In this document: positions 33,075-42,860 of the stretch, one piece after another | How the letters are laid out: every line of letters starts with the position of its first letter | How positions within the stretch are numbered: the first letter of the stretch is position 1 | Source: Bacillus sp. HSf4 | GTDB lineage: Bacteria; Bacillota; Bacilli; Bacillales; Bacillaceae | Direction of reading: 5' to 3' | NCBI RefSeq assembly: GCF_029537375.1 | Contig: NZ_CP120679.1 | Location: 866,001 to 930,000 of the forward strand | DNA: 64,000 bases | Made by a program: the position numbers and the translations under genes | Notes under the pieces: model-generated | What the model was told of the DNA's origin: nothing | Databases searched by the model: none | Seen by the model: the letters and a program-made list of their open reading frames with translations, nothing else

Positions 33075-34130
33075 ATGGGCCGTATCTTCTTTTTGATGAT
33101 GGCTGCCGGTGTTCCCCTTTCCATTGCGGGGAGCCTGTTGCATTGGCCGTCAACTTTGCTGTTTATCATTTATTGTCTGACCATCATCGCGCTGGCAAGC
33201 TATATGGGCAGGGCGACCGAGAGCCTTGCGATTATTGCCGGCCCCAGAATCGGCGGACTGCTCAATGCCACATTCGGCAATGCCGTTGAACTGATCATTT
33301 CGATTTTTGCTTTAAGGGAAGGGCTGGTCGGCATTGTGCTTGCATCTTTGACAGGTTCTGTTCTGGGCAACCTGCTGCTTGTCGCCGGCCTGTCGTTTTT
33401 CATCGGCGGTTTGAAATATAAACGCCAGGAATTTAACGTGTATGATGCCAGACATAATTCGGGACTGTTGATGTTTGCGATCATCGTCGCCTTCGTCATC
33501 CCTGAAGTGTTCGCGGCGGACATGACGGAGCCGCGGAAGCTGTCGATGAGCGTCGGTATCAGCGTCATTATGATTCTGCTTTATGTAGCGGCGCTTTATT
33601 TCAAGCTTGTCAGCCATCGCGGCGTCTACCAGACGAACGCAACCGAGGCTCAAGAAGAGCACGAAGACCCGGAATGGAATGGAAAGCGCGCGACATTGAT
33701 TTTGCTTTTGGCCACAATTGCCGTCGCCTACATTTCCGAAAATCTCGTCCACACCTTTCATACGGTGGCTGAACAATTTGGCTGGACCGAGCTGTTTATC
33801 GGTGTCATCATCGTTGCGATTGTCGGCAATGCAGCGGAACACGCTTCCGCCGTCATTATGGCTTATAAAAACAAAATGGATGTCGCGGTCGAAATCGCGA
33901 TCGGGTCAACGCTGCAAATTGCGATGTTTGTCGCACCAGTGCTCGTGATCGCTTCTTTGTTTTTTGAAACGAGCATGCCGCTTGTCTTTACTTTGCCTGA
34001 ACTCGTCGCGATGGCGTCTGCCGTTCTGTTAATGGTTGTGATTTCCAATGACGGGGATACCAACTGGTTTGAAGGAGCGACATTGCTGGCGGCCTATATC
34101 ATCATGGGGATCGGGTTTTTTCTTCTTTAA
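33075..34130 (+). CDS. chaA: Calcium/proton antiporter ChaA (YfkE)
   Basis: 351 residues from ATG 33075 (AAGAGGA 7 bases upstream; TTG 33069 is in frame). Eleven hydrophobic helices with the two CAX alpha repeats GPRIGGLLNATFGNAVELIIS (about 55-75; Glu essential) and VAIVGNAAEHASAVIMA (about 250). B. subtilis YfkE is a structurally known Ca2+/H+ exchanger of the plasma membrane. Gene order before yfkD is conserved. Confidence 0.93.
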   Translation: MGRIFFLMMAAGVPLSIAGSLLHWPSTLLFIIYCLTIIALASYMGRATESLAIIAGPRIGGLLNATFGNAVELIISIFALREGLVGIVLASLTGSVLGNLLLVAGLSFFIGGLKYKRQEFNVYDARHNSGLLMFAIIVAFVIPEVFAADMTEPRKLSMSVGISVIMILLYVAALYFKLVSHRGVYQTNATEAQEEHEDPEWNGKRATLILLLATIAVAYISENLVHTFHTVAEQFGWTELFIGVIIVAIVGNAAEHASAVIMAYKNKMDVAVEIAIGSTLQIAMFVAPVLVIASLFFETSMPLVFTLPELVAMASAVLLMVVISNDGDTNWFEGATLLAAYIIMGIGFFLL

Positions 34131-34196
34131 AAAAATTGGGATAAAGGCGTCCTATCCGGAAAACAATAAGGGAAAAGAAACAGAAAGAGTGATAGT

Positions 34197-34988
34197 ATGA
34201 AAAAGCTTTTGTATTTTGCGCTGACTGCGTTTTTATCCTTTAGTTTTTTCGCTGTACAGGAAGCTGATGCAGCCAAGCCGATCAAAATTCCAAGCTCTGT
34301 CACAAACATTTCCAAAGAGAACACATACCCGAACGCTTCACAGGACCAGCCGCGGCTGCAGCCGAGCGAGCTAGCCGAAGAGCTGCTGAAAACAACCGAT
34401 ATCGCGATTGAGAACCCTCATCTGATTAAGATGCTGAATGAGTCAAGCATATCCGGTACACCGCTGGCGATCGGGTACAGAGCGACGATCTATTTGGGAA
34501 AATGGGCGCTGGGATATACATCGAATGAAACCGTTGCGAATTGGGAATACCGCAAAATTAACACAAACCGCTTTGACAACAGAGGCGGAAAAGCGCCGGC
34601 CGAAATCACTTATGCACAAGAACAGACAAGCAAAATCAAAGGCGGCTTAACGGCAAAAGTGCCGAAAGCAGAAGATGTCAAAAACATGATGATGCTCAAA
34701 GCCATGGAAAAAACGAAGCTGCCGCTCGCTTTTGAAACGGTGGTCGGAGCCGGTACAAAGCGCGATCAGGTCTACAAGGTGCCGCCGAAAAAACTCGGCC
34801 TTCTAAACGCGTATGCACCGGCAGTGAATGAAAAAGGAAAGGTCACATATGGCGAGGTCTATCTCGTTTTAAAAGGCAATAAAAGAAAGCTTGTCGTCAA
34901 AAACATCACATCTCAAGGGATCGGAGCGTGGATTCCTGTACAGGATCACCTGACATTCGGTTTTCAGCTGAGCCACCAGCCGAGATAA
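34197..34988 (+). CDS. yfkD: Secreted protein of unknown function YfkD
   Basis: 263 residues with a signal peptide: MKKLLYFALTAFLSFSFFAVQ, cleavage likely after ADA near residue 27. The mature part is hydrophilic with conserved-looking RATIYLGKWALGYTSNET and several Lys-rich stretches. No catalytic motif recognised; it is the YfkD family, found in Bacilli beside the CAX antiporter. 66 bp after chaA, probably the same transcript. Confidence 0.88.
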   Translation: MKKLLYFALTAFLSFSFFAVQEADAAKPIKIPSSVTNISKENTYPNASQDQPRLQPSELAEELLKTTDIAIENPHLIKMLNESSISGTPLAIGYRATIYLGKWALGYTSNETVANWEYRKINTNRFDNRGGKAPAEITYAQEQTSKIKGGLTAKVPKAEDVKNMMMLKAMEKTKLPLAFETVVGAGTKRDQVYKVPPKKLGLLNAYAPAVNEKGKVTYGEVYLVLKGNKRKLVVKNITSQGIGAWIPVQDHLTFGFQLSHQPR

Positions 34989-35029
34989 AGAAAAAGCAAG
35001 CCTGATGAACCGGCTTGCTTTTTCTTTAT
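34989..35029. terminator. Bidirectional terminator between yfkD and yfkAB
   Basis: AAAGAAAAAGCAAGCC / GGCTTGCTTTTTCTTT long stem between converging genes; it reaches into the last codon of yfkAB. Confidence 0.9.
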
Positions 35030-36147
35030 ACTCTCGCTTTCCGGGAAGAAAAATCAACATCTTGATAATAGCTGTTTTTGACGAGCACATTAGGGCCGAG
35101 GCATTTGACATTCGGACAATGGCAGTTCAGCTCTTGGGCCAGCTCTGTATTTCTCCACTTCGCATAGGCGCTTTGCAGACTGTCTGTTTGAATGTTGCCG
35201 AGCGGCGGAGTGTCGCCGAAATCGGTCACGATGATATCGCCGTCAAAAATATTGACATTCAGGCGTGATCTGCCGTCAGGGTCGTTTCTGACCGTGACGT
35301 TTTTCGCATCGCGCAGCCTTTTTAAAAGAAGCTGATCTTCCGGATCAGGACTGCAGGCGTAAAATGGCAAAGTGCCGAACAGCATCCACGTCTGCTCATC
35401 GCGGATGTCGAGAAGGTGATGGATCGCTTTTCTCATCTCCTTCAAGCTCAAGGATTCAAGGGCACTTGCAAAATCGCTCGGGTACATCGGATGCACCTCA
35501 TGCCGCTGACATTTCATTTCGTCGACGATTTGACGGTGGATATGTTCAATATGAGGCAGTGTTCGCTTATTGAGCATCGTCTCAGCGGAGACCATCACCC
35601 CTTCGTCAACAAGAATCCGGCTGTTTTCGATCATTTTCTCAAAATAGCGGGCTCGCTGGGCAAACGTCGGCTTTTTATCCATCATCGCAAAGCCGATTTC
35701 GGCAAAGTCTTCGACGGTTCCCCAGTTGTGTGAGATGTGAAGCACATCCAAGTAAGGGATGATCAGCTCATAGCGGCCGATATCGAGCGTCAGGTTTGAA
35801 TTGATCTGCGTCCGTACGCCGCGCTCGTGCGCATATTTTAATAAAGGAACAACATATTCCTTGACCGATTTTAATGAAAGCATCGGCTCGCCGCCGGTAA
35901 TGCTTAATGAACGGAGCCGCGGAATCTCATCGAGCCGCTTGAGAAGAAGGCTGAGCGGCAGTGCATTCGGATCCTTCGGCCTGAGCGTATATCCGACGGC
36001 ACAGTGCTCACAGCGCATATTGCAAAGAGTCGTCGTTGTAAATTCAACATTTGTCAGCTGTATATCTCCATATTGGTCAACGTCCATATATGCTTCCCAC
36101 GGATCATATTCCGGGGTAATCGGACGAACCTGCGTTTTTTCTGTCAT
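35026..36147 (-). CDS. yfkAB: Radical SAM protein YfkAB
   Basis: 373 residues in one intact frame. Near residue 45, TTLCNMRCEHCAVGYT is the CX3CX2C cluster site of radical SAM enzymes, and LSITGGEPMLS (about 85) is the SAM-binding GGE. The C-terminus has further cysteines in NCHCPNVKCLGPN, suggesting an auxiliary cluster (SPASM-like). In some B. subtilis annotations this gene is split as yfkA and yfkB. The substrate is unknown; relatives act on peptides or tRNA. Confidence 0.88.
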   Translation of the reverse strand: MTEKTQVRPITPEYDPWEAYMDVDQYGDIQLTNVEFTTTTLCNMRCEHCAVGYTLRPKDPNALPLSLLLKRLDEIPRLRSLSITGGEPMLSLKSVKEYVVPLLKYAHERGVRTQINSNLTLDIGRYELIIPYLDVLHISHNWGTVEDFAEIGFAMMDKKPTFAQRARYFEKMIENSRILVDEGVMVSAETMLNKRTLPHIEHIHRQIVDEMKCQRHEVHPMYPSDFASALESLSLKEMRKAIHHLLDIRDEQTWMLFGTLPFYACSPDPEDQLLLKRLRDAKNVTVRNDPDGRSRLNVNIFDGDIIVTDFGDTPPLGNIQTDSLQSAYAKWRNTELAQELNCHCPNVKCLGPNVLVKNSYYQDVDFSSRKARV

Positions 36148-36292
36148 CGCATATCTAACTCCTTTATTGATAGGACATACTAATTATAGCCCAACTATTC
36201 ATTTTAGACCTCATCTTCAAGCTCTGCAAGTGACGGATCATTGAAAAAAGGCTGTTTATAGGCTACCATAAAGGAACAAAAGGAGGAGAAGC

Positions 36293-36478
36293 ATGGGTAA
36301 CGCAGTACATGACAAAGAACAGCAAGTCAATTATTTGAAAAACAGATTGGATATGTTTATGTCTGTCATCGATTCGTTAGACCCTGAATCGACGGACATT
36401 GAAGATATTGACAGACTGATCAGTATGCTTGACGATTTGGAAGCCAAATATGAACGCTTTAAAAAAGACTGGAAATAA
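36293..36478 (+). CDS. yfjT: Small conserved protein YfjT
   Basis: 61 residues with AAAGGAGG before the ATG. Acidic, helical (QVNYLKNRLDMFMSVIDSLD; DIDRLISMLDDLEAKYERF), no membrane segment. Matches the short Firmicutes family of YfjT by position between yfkAB and pdaA. Function unknown. Confidence 0.82.
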   Translation: MGNAVHDKEQQVNYLKNRLDMFMSVIDSLDPESTDIEDIDRLISMLDDLEAKYERFKKDWK

Positions 36479-36508
36479 AACCGCGCATCCCGCCGCGGTT
36501 TTTTTGTT
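36479..36508 (+). terminator. Terminator of yfjT
   Basis: AACCGCG ... CGCGGTT stem followed by seven T, right after the stop codon. Confidence 0.85.
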
Positions 36509-36524
36509 TTCCAAGTGTTGCTTG

Positions 36525-36554
36525 GTATGAAAAGATGACCGGTTTTGCACAATA
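36525..36554 (+). promoter_or_regulatory. Candidate sigma-G promoter of pdaA
   Basis: GTATG, 18 bp, CACAATA: the -35 fits GHATR and the -10 differs from CATWHTA at one base. B. subtilis pdaA is a sigma-G forespore gene. Confidence 0.65.
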
Positions 36555-36582
36555 AGAAAAAATGAGGTTGGGAGCGAAAATC

Positions 36583-37374
36583 ATGAAACGAATCTGTGCA
36601 GCATGCTGCGGATTCCTGCTGATGCTGACCTTTGCGGCCGATGCCGAGGCGATATCCAACAAGGCGATTCATTGGGGTTTTTCCAAAAGCAAAAACCATC
36701 AGCCGGCAGATGCGGGAAAAGAGCTGAACAGCCTGTTAAAGCAGTATGATGCTTTTTATTTGGGCAACACAAAAGAAAAAACGATCTACTTAACCTTTGA
36801 CAACGGCTATGAAAACGGCTACACGCCCAAGGTGCTTGATGTCTTGAAAAAACAAAACGTCAAAGCGGCCTTTTTTGTAACGGGGCATTTTGTCAAAGAC
36901 AAACCGGAGCTGATTAAACGCATGGCTGAAGAGGGCCATATTATCGGCAACCATTCATATCACCACCCTGATTTAACGACAAAAACAAGCCGCGTCATTC
37001 AGGAAGAATTGGAATCCGTCACAGAAGAAGTGGAGAAGATCACCGGCAAAAAGGACAATCTCTACCTGCGGCCGCCGCGCGGTGTCTTCAGCGAGCGTGT
37101 GCTTAAAGAAACAAAAAAACTCGGCTATCAAACCGTTTTTTGGTCAGTTGCTTTTGTCGATTGGAAAATCGACGCGCAAAGAGGGTGGAAATACGCTTAC
37201 GACAATATGATGAAGCAGGCTCATCCCGGTGCCATCTATCTGCTTCATACGGTATCAAAAGACAATGCGGAAGCGCTTGATCAAGCCATCACAGACTTAA
37301 AAAAAGAAGGGTACACATTTAAAAGCCTTGATGATTTGATGTTTGAAAAATATATGATGCTAAAGACCCTTTAA
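36583..37374 (+). CDS. pdaA: Peptidoglycan N-acetylmuramic acid deacetylase PdaA
   Basis: 263 residues from ATG 36583 (GGGAGCG upstream; the ATG at 36562 has none), equal to B. subtilis PdaA. Signal peptide of about 25 residues ending near ADAEA. NodB deacetylase motifs: YLTFDNGYENG (motif 1, Asp to Asn-Gly variant typical of PdaA), GNHSYHHPDL (metal His pair), RPPRGVFSERV, and IYLLHTVSKDNAE. It deacetylates MurNAc so that muramic delta-lactam can form in the spore cortex, which is required for germination. Confidence 0.93.
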   Translation: MKRICAACCGFLLMLTFAADAEAISNKAIHWGFSKSKNHQPADAGKELNSLLKQYDAFYLGNTKEKTIYLTFDNGYENGYTPKVLDVLKKQNVKAAFFVTGHFVKDKPELIKRMAEEGHIIGNHSYHHPDLTTKTSRVIQEELESVTEEVEKITGKKDNLYLRPPRGVFSERVLKETKKLGYQTVFWSVAFVDWKIDAQRGWKYAYDNMMKQAHPGAIYLLHTVSKDNAEALDQAITDLKKEGYTFKSLDDLMFEKYMMLKTL

Positions 37375-37377
37375 AAG

Positions 37378-37414
37378 GAAAAACCTCCTGAAATTACCTG
37401 AGGGGGTTTTTTGT
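37378..37414 (+). terminator. Terminator of pdaA
   Basis: AAACCTCC ... GGGGGTTT stem (one G-T pair) running into TTTTTT, four bases after the stop. Confidence 0.7.
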
Positions 37415-37535
37415 TTATTTCATCTTTTATATTTCCCCTAGTCAATTCCATAGAATAAAAAACCATTTTATATACATATATTACTAGATTTGCAGACGTA
37501 ATAGGTATATGATAGAAATGAAGGGGGAGTAAACC

Positions 37536-38639
37536 ATGTCAAATACAGTAAAGTCAGTCACATCACCCAAAAAATTTATAGCAGGAAAACGATTGCTAGA
37601 ACATTTAAACGACTACATTAAAGATTTTGGCGACAAGGCTTACATCATTTGCGACGAATTTATTTTAGAGCGGGCTCAGAAAGAAGCCGGAGATTCGATT
37701 CAAAAAGCCGGTAATCAAGCCGTTTTTGAAAAGTTCAATTATGAATGCACACAGGAAGAAATCGACCGTAACCGCGGGCTGGCGCTCGAGGCAGGCGCCA
37801 ATATCATCGTTGGCATCGGCGGCGGAAAAACGCTTGATACCGCGAAAGCGACCGCTTATTATGAAAAGCTGCCTGTTGTGATTTTCCCGACGATCGCTTC
37901 CACAGATGCTCCATGTACGGCGCTTGCCGTGATTTATAAACACGACGGGTCGTTTGACCGCTATCTGTTTTTGCCGACGAACCCGGATGTCGTTCTGGCG
38001 GATTCAGAAATTCTATCAGGTGCGCCGGCGCGCTTTTTCGCAGCCGGTATCGGCGACGCGTTGGCGACGTATTTTGAAGCGCGGGCATGCTATCGTGCAA
38101 ACGGTGATAACCTCGTGCTGATGAAGCCTTCAACAACAGGCTTGGGCCTTGCGCGCCTCTGCTATGACACGCTCCTGGAAAACGGCGTGAAAGCGATGCA
38201 GGCCGTTCAGCGCAATGTCTCAACCCGAGCCGTTGAAGACACGATCGAAGCGACGATTTATTTAAGCGGAGTCGGCGCCGAATCGGGCGGGCTCGCCGCA
38301 GCCCATGCGATCCACAACGGCATGACGGCAGTTCCCGCTCTTCATAACGCCCAGCACGGGGAAAAAGTGACGTTCGGCCTTCTGGCACAGCTCGTCCTTG
38401 AAAACGCCCCGGCCGAAGAGCTTGAAACCGTCATCAACTTCATCAAAGGCGTCGGCCTCCCGTTAACACTGAAAGATTTGGGTGTCGACGAATTTGTCGA
38501 GGAAGAATGGCGTCAAGTCGCTCAAAGCGCCTGTGCGGAAGGAGACACAATGGGCAACATGCCATTCCCTGTCACACCTGACGACGTATACAGCGCCATT
38601 ATTGCCGCCAATGCGATTGCAGAATCTTATCATGATTGA
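37536..38639 (+). CDS. gldA: Glycerol dehydrogenase GldA
   Basis: 367 residues, AAGGGGGAG before the ATG. Iron-containing-alcohol-dehydrogenase-like fold: NAD motif GIGGGKTLDTAKA (about 93-105), IASTDAPCTALAV, and zinc ligands in AAGIGDALATYFEA (Asp, about 170), AHAIHNGM (His, about 252) and NAQHGEKVTFG (His, about 270). The enzyme oxidises glycerol to dihydroxyacetone with NAD. B. subtilis has yfjR about here instead; no dihydroxyacetone kinase gene is adjacent in the window. Confidence 0.88.
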   Translation: MSNTVKSVTSPKKFIAGKRLLEHLNDYIKDFGDKAYIICDEFILERAQKEAGDSIQKAGNQAVFEKFNYECTQEEIDRNRGLALEAGANIIVGIGGGKTLDTAKATAYYEKLPVVIFPTIASTDAPCTALAVIYKHDGSFDRYLFLPTNPDVVLADSEILSGAPARFFAAGIGDALATYFEARACYRANGDNLVLMKPSTTGLGLARLCYDTLLENGVKAMQAVQRNVSTRAVEDTIEATIYLSGVGAESGGLAAAHAIHNGMTAVPALHNAQHGEKVTFGLLAQLVLENAPAEELETVINFIKGVGLPLTLKDLGVDEFVEEEWRQVAQSACAEGDTMGNMPFPVTPDDVYSAIIAANAIAESYHD

Positions 38640-38642
38640 TCA

Positions 38643-38683
38643 TGAAAAAAGCCGCTTCCTCCATGGATGCGGCTTTTTTATTT
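38643..38683 (+). terminator. Terminator of gldA
   Basis: AAAAAAGCCGC ... GCGGCTTTTTT stem with a 13-base loop, after the stop codon. Confidence 0.85.
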
Positions 38684-38744
38684 GAATCGGTGATGATTTC
38701 CTTCTCGGTCTATTTGCAGACCTTAACCCTTATGCCGGGTTCTT

Positions 38745-39262
38745 CTAATAAACCCGATGCTGTATGTCTTTTGCGAAGTCGACTGTTTCCGCTTTAAAGG
38801 CAAATCCATCGACAATTCGAGGCGTGAGCATGACAAGCTCAGTCTCTTTTCCATCATTGTTCAGCTTGACCGTGCAGTCCATGTTTCCGCCTTCTTCATC
38901 TCCATCATATTCACATGAACTTGCTTGTTGAATATATTCCACCGTGTCTCTTCCTGACGCGTTCCATTTCAGCAAGAACATCAATTGCTCTGTTAAAAGC
39001 GGGTAGACCGCTGTAAATCCGATAATGAGCAGGAATAGCTTCAAGCGAATCCAAGCCACCTCTCTGTAATAGAGCGAGGTCAGCGCAAATCCTGTGATCA
39101 TGAGCAAAAGCCCGGCCAAAGAAACGTAATGCAGTCCGGCCGAACTTTGGACGGGGCCGCCCCAAAAACGTAAAACCGCTTCACCTGCCGATGGGTTTTG
39201 GCACAAAGCAGCAAACCGAAAACCATCAGGCAGATGCCGGCCGAGCCTTTGTGCAGCTTCAT
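38745..39262 (-). pseudogene. Membrane protein gene of unknown function, broken by a one-base frameshift
   Basis: ATG 39262 has a strong AAGGAGGG (complement 39269-39276) and begins a signal/membrane segment (MKLHKGSAGICLMVFGLLLC). The frame is lost at the short run TTTT (39196-39199): one more base would join it to the long open frame that continues NPSAGEAVLRFWGGP, two further membrane helices (YVSLAGLLLMITGFALTSLY; LKLFLLIIGFTAVYPLL) and a soluble cysteine-containing tail ending at 38745. Restored length is about 172 residues. As given, translation from the good start stops after about 50 residues. May be true decay or a sequencing error. No family recognised. Confidence 0.65.
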
Positions 39263-39319
39263 ATGATTCCCTCCTTATCTATAGAAATAGTCGAAGGGAA
39301 TCACAAAATGTTTCCTTGT

Positions 39320-40279
39320 TTACTTGAAAATGTCAAACCATCCTTTATGACGGAACCAGATGATCATTCCGATGACAACGGCAGCCATCATTCCGAGGAC
39401 GAAAAAATAGCCGTAGCGCCAATGAAGTTCAGGCATGTTGTCAAAATTCATGCCGTATACGCCGACAATGAAGGTCAGCGGGATGAAAATCGTGGAGACG
39501 ATCGTCAGCGTCATCATGATGGCGTTCATTCGATTGGAGTTCAGCGTCTGGTAGCTGTCCCTTAAATCAGCGGTCATGTCCCGGTTGTTTTCCACAATTT
39601 CAGTCAGCTTCAGCAGGTGGTCATAAATATCGTTGTAATAAGCTTTTCTTTCGCGGTTTTCCTTTGTATGTTCGATGTTTAAAATTCGGTAGAGCAAATC
39701 GCGCATCGGGATGATCGTTCTTCTGAGCTTCAACAGATCCCCCCTGATATCAAACACTTCATTCATCAGTGTGCCAAACGTTTTCCTGCTGTCGCTTTCA
39801 GCGATTTCATTGAGCCTGTCTTCAATTTGATAAAGGATCGGAAAGTATTCATCAACAAGCTGGTCCATGACCATATAAGCGATATGGTTCGGCCCTTTCT
39901 TCCACATGTCCTTGTTTTCTAAAAACCGTTTTCGCACTTTTTCAATGCCGTCCGATTGATGGAGATGAAATGTGACGATAAAGTCTTTTCCGGCGAATAA
40001 ATCCACTTCTTCAGACGCCAATGTCTTTTGGTTTAAGGCATGTATGACGTAAAACACGTATTGTTCATATTGATCAAGCTTAGGACGCTGCAAATAATGG
40101 AAGCAGTCCTCGATTGACAAAGGGTGAAAGTGAAAATGATTTTGCAGTAGAGTTGCTTCTTCGTCTGTCGGCCGGTCAAAATCGGTCCAATACCATTCGA
40201 TATCCTGATCTTTCAGCCGTTCTGCCGGGACATCCGATAAAAGCTTTCCGTCTTTTGTAACCGCCATAGTTTTGAGCAT
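39320..40279 (-). CDS. yfjQ: CorA-family magnesium/divalent cation transporter YfjQ
   Basis: 319 residues from ATG 40279 (GGTGGAGGG 6 bases upstream), the length of B. subtilis YfjQ; the longer open frame to 40438 has no support. Long soluble helical N-terminal domain, then two C-terminal membrane helices with the selectivity motif GVYGMNFDNMPEL (GMN, about residue 275). Forms pentameric Mg2+ channels in the plasma membrane. Confidence 0.93.
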   Translation of the reverse strand: MLKTMAVTKDGKLLSDVPAERLKDQDIEWYWTDFDRPTDEEATLLQNHFHFHPLSIEDCFHYLQRPKLDQYEQYVFYVIHALNQKTLASEEVDLFAGKDFIVTFHLHQSDGIEKVRKRFLENKDMWKKGPNHIAYMVMDQLVDEYFPILYQIEDRLNEIAESDSRKTFGTLMNEVFDIRGDLLKLRRTIIPMRDLLYRILNIEHTKENRERKAYYNDIYDHLLKLTEIVENNRDMTADLRDSYQTLNSNRMNAIMMTLTIVSTIFIPLTFIVGVYGMNFDNMPELHWRYGYFFVLGMMAAVVIGMIIWFRHKGWFDIFK

Positions 40280-40415
40280 TGGCAACCCTCCACCTTCATC
40301 ATAGCATGCTGCCTTGGAACTTGAATCATTCGGCTTTTTACTCATTTTCGCTCTTTTTTCACTAAAAAAGCAAACATGGTATACTGTGGACAAAGAAGAA
40401 AAGGGATGGGAAGCC

Positions 40416-41279
40416 ATGTGGAAGGAAAAAGTAAGCATATCACCGCCATATCATTTTGACCGGGTGTTGGACAGGCTATCGCTTGATCCGCTCAACGCCG
40501 TCGACCTTGAGAAAAGGGAAGTCAGGCTCCCGCTTCGCAGCCGCGAAAAAAAGCCGTCCGTCGTCACGGTTCAGGCAACAGGCACTGCGGAAGCTCCGGA
40601 ATTTATCGTCAGCGGAACAGAAGATCAAGCCGGCATGATGAAAGAAGTCAAACGGATCTTCAGGTGGGAAGAAAGCCTCCAGCCGGTGCTTGATCATTTT
40701 TCAAATACGAGCTTGTCAAAGCTGTTTGAAGAGCACGCGGGGACGCCTTTAGTGCTTGATTTTCATTTGTATCATTGCCTGATGAAGTGCATCATCCACC
40801 AGCAGCTCAATCTCTCGTTCGCATATACGCTGACCGAGCGATTCGTGCACACATTCGGCGAACAAATAGACGGCGTCTGGTTTTATCCGCTTCCCGAAAC
40901 GATTGCACAGCTTGACTACAGCGATTTGCGCGAGCTCCAGTTCAGCATGAGGAAGTCCGAATATGTGATCGATACATCAAGAATGATTGCCGGTGGAGAC
41001 TTAAACCTTGATGAACTTACACTATTATCAGATGAAGATGTCATGAAAAAGCTGGTGAAAATCAGAGGCATCGGACCGTGGACAGTGCAAAATGTTCTGC
41101 TGTTCGGGCTCGGCTGTCCCAACCTTTTTCCGATCGCCGATATCGGCCTGCAAAATGCCATCAAACGCCATTTTGGCTTGAAAGATAAACCGGCAAAAGA
41201 AGAAATGCTTGATATGAGCAAGGCGTGGGAGCCTTATTTAAGCTATGCTTCCTTATATTTATGGAGAAGCATTGAATAG
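40416..41279 (+). CDS. yfjP: AlkA-like DNA-3-methyladenine glycosylase YfjP
   Basis: 287 residues from ATG 40416, the same length as B. subtilis YfjP; the frame extends upstream to 40314 without a site. HhH-GPD features: LMKCIIHQQLNLSFAYTL (about 125), LVKIRGIGPWTVQNVLLFGL (helix-hairpin-helix, about 205-225) and the catalytic Asp in FPIADIGLQNAI. The enzyme removes alkylated bases in base excision repair. Directly followed by the rRNA methyltransferase gene (16 bp). Confidence 0.9.
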   Translation: MWKEKVSISPPYHFDRVLDRLSLDPLNAVDLEKREVRLPLRSREKKPSVVTVQATGTAEAPEFIVSGTEDQAGMMKEVKRIFRWEESLQPVLDHFSNTSLSKLFEEHAGTPLVLDFHLYHCLMKCIIHQQLNLSFAYTLTERFVHTFGEQIDGVWFYPLPETIAQLDYSDLRELQFSMRKSEYVIDTSRMIAGGDLNLDELTLLSDEDVMKKLVKIRGIGPWTVQNVLLFGLGCPNLFPIADIGLQNAIKRHFGLKDKPAKEEMLDMSKAWEPYLSYASLYLWRSIE

Positions 41280-41295
41280 AATGGAGAGAACGTGA

Positions 41296-42693
41296 TTGAA
41301 ACAGGAAAGAAAACGATCATCAGCAGAATTAAAAGTGGGGCAGCAATTTCCGCTGACGATCAAACGCCTCGGCATCAATGGCGAAGGCGTCGGCTATTTT
41401 AAGAAAAAGGTCGTGTTTGTTCCCGGGGCCCTGCCCGGAGAGGAAGTCGTCGTCGAGGCGACAAAGGTGCATCCGAAGTTTTCCGAAGGGCGGGTCAAAA
41501 AGGTTCGCAAACGCTCCGAGCACCGCGTAAAACCGCCCTGCATCATCTATGAACAGTGCGGCGGCTGCCAGCTGCAGCATTTGGCTTACGACCAGCAGCT
41601 GAAAGAAAAGCGCGATATCGTCATTCAATCGCTTGAACGCCACACCCGTTTCGATATCGGCAAAATGGATATCCGGCCGACAATCGGAATGGAAAATCCG
41701 TGGCATTACCGGAATAAAAGCTCATTCCAGCTCGGACGCACAAAAAACGGGAAAATGGTGGCCGGCTTGTACGGACTTGATTCCCACCGGCTCGTTCCGA
41801 TCACGGAATGCATCGTCCAGCACCCGGCGACGAACAAAACGACGCAGACCGTTAAACAGATTCTCGAAGACTTCGGGATTACCGTCTATGACGAACGGAA
41901 GCGGACCGGCGATGTCCGCACGATCGTCACAAGAGTCGGCTTTGAAACGGGCGAAGTGCAGGTCGTGCTTGTCACGGCAAAAAACGAACTCCCCCGCAAG
42001 GAGCTGATCGCAGAAGAAATCAAAAAACGCCTGCCAGAAGTAACATCGGTCATCCAAAACGTCAACAAAGCGAAAACATCCGTCATTTTCGGCGAAGATA
42101 CAAGGCTGTTAGCGGGAAACATGGTCATCCAGGAATTTCTCGGCGACGTCTCATTTGAGCTGAGTTCCCGGGCTTTTTTTCAGCTCAATCCGATCCAGAC
42201 GGTCAAGCTCTATGACGAAGTCAAAAAAGCGGCTAAGCTGACAGGGCGCGAAAAAGTCGTTGACGCCTACTGCGGGGTCGGCACGATCGGCATGTGGATC
42301 GCCGACGGCGCAGGCGAAATCCGCGGTATGGACGTGATCAAAGAATCGATCGCTGACGCTAACAAAAACGCTAAAAAGCACGGAATCAAAAATGCCCAAT
42401 ATGTCACAGGCACGGCCGAACATTGGCTGCCAAAATGGACGAACGAAGGCTTCCGCCCCGACGTCGTCATCGTCGACCCGCCGCGAACAGGCTGTGACCG
42501 CATGTTCTTGGACACGATCCGAAAGGTCAAGCCGAAGCGGTTCGTATATGTCTCCTGCAACCCGTCGACACTTACCAAAGACTTGCAGTACTTGGCGAAG
42601 GACTATCGTGCCGAATACATCCAGCCTGTCGATATGTTTCCGCAGACGGCGCATGTGGAGTGCGTTGTACAGTTGGTTTTAAAAAATCATTGA
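41296..42693 (+). CDS. yfjO: RNA (uracil-5-)-methyltransferase YfjO (RlmCD/TrmA family)
   Basis: 465 residues starting at TTG 41296 after GGAGAG; an upstream ATG (41281) hits a stop at once. N-terminal TRAM domain (about 15-70: [21 protein letters not shown]), four-cysteine Fe-S site ([15 protein letters not shown] near 85, plus a later Cys), SAM motif [16 protein letters not shown] (about 320) and the catalytic cysteine in [14 protein letters not shown] (about 420). Paralogues methylate 23S rRNA U747/U1939. The exact target of YfjO is not set by sequence. Confidence 0.9.
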   Translation: MKQERKRSSAELKVGQQFPLTIKRLGINGEGVGYFKKKVVFVPGALPGEEVVVEATKVHPKFSEGRVKKVRKRSEHRVKPPCIIYEQCGGCQLQHLAYDQQLKEKRDIVIQSLERHTRFDIGKMDIRPTIGMENPWHYRNKSSFQLGRTKNGKMVAGLYGLDSHRLVPITECIVQHPATNKTTQTVKQILEDFGITVYDERKRTGDVRTIVTRVGFETGEVQVVLVTAKNELPRKELIAEEIKKRLPEVTSVIQNVNKAKTSVIFGEDTRLLAGNMVIQEFLGDVSFELSSRAFFQLNPIQTVKLYDEVKKAAKLTGREKVVDAYCGVGTIGMWIADGAGEIRGMDVIKESIADANKNAKKHGIKNAQYVTGTAEHWLPKWTNEGFRPDVVIVDPPRTGCDRMFLDTIRKVKPKRFVYVSCNPSTLTKDLQYLAKDYRAEYIQPVDMFPQTAHVECVVQLVLKNH

Positions 42694-42734
42694 ACCTGTG
42701 AAAATTGAGTTTTTTCCCTAAGAGAAATCATTAT

Positions 42735-42770
42735 CAAAAAAGCGGCCGTTGATTGGCCGCTTTAAACACT
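42735..42770 (+). terminator. Terminator of yfjP-yfjO
   Basis: AAAGCGGCC / GGCCGCTTT perfect stem with a 7-base loop; the U run is weak (TTTAAAC), so efficiency is uncertain. Confidence 0.6.
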
Positions 42771-42860
42771 GTCTTTATCATTCAAGGCCAGCTCATCTTC
42801 AGGGAATGCATCATCCCCGCTATCATCAAGGCGTAAAAAATCTCAAAGGAGGAACCGCCC

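Noticed and set aside
37804..38388. 194-codon minus-strand ORF within gldA
   Set aside because: Arg/Ser/Leu-rich shadow frame of a GC-rich gene; gldA itself is complete with all metal ligands.
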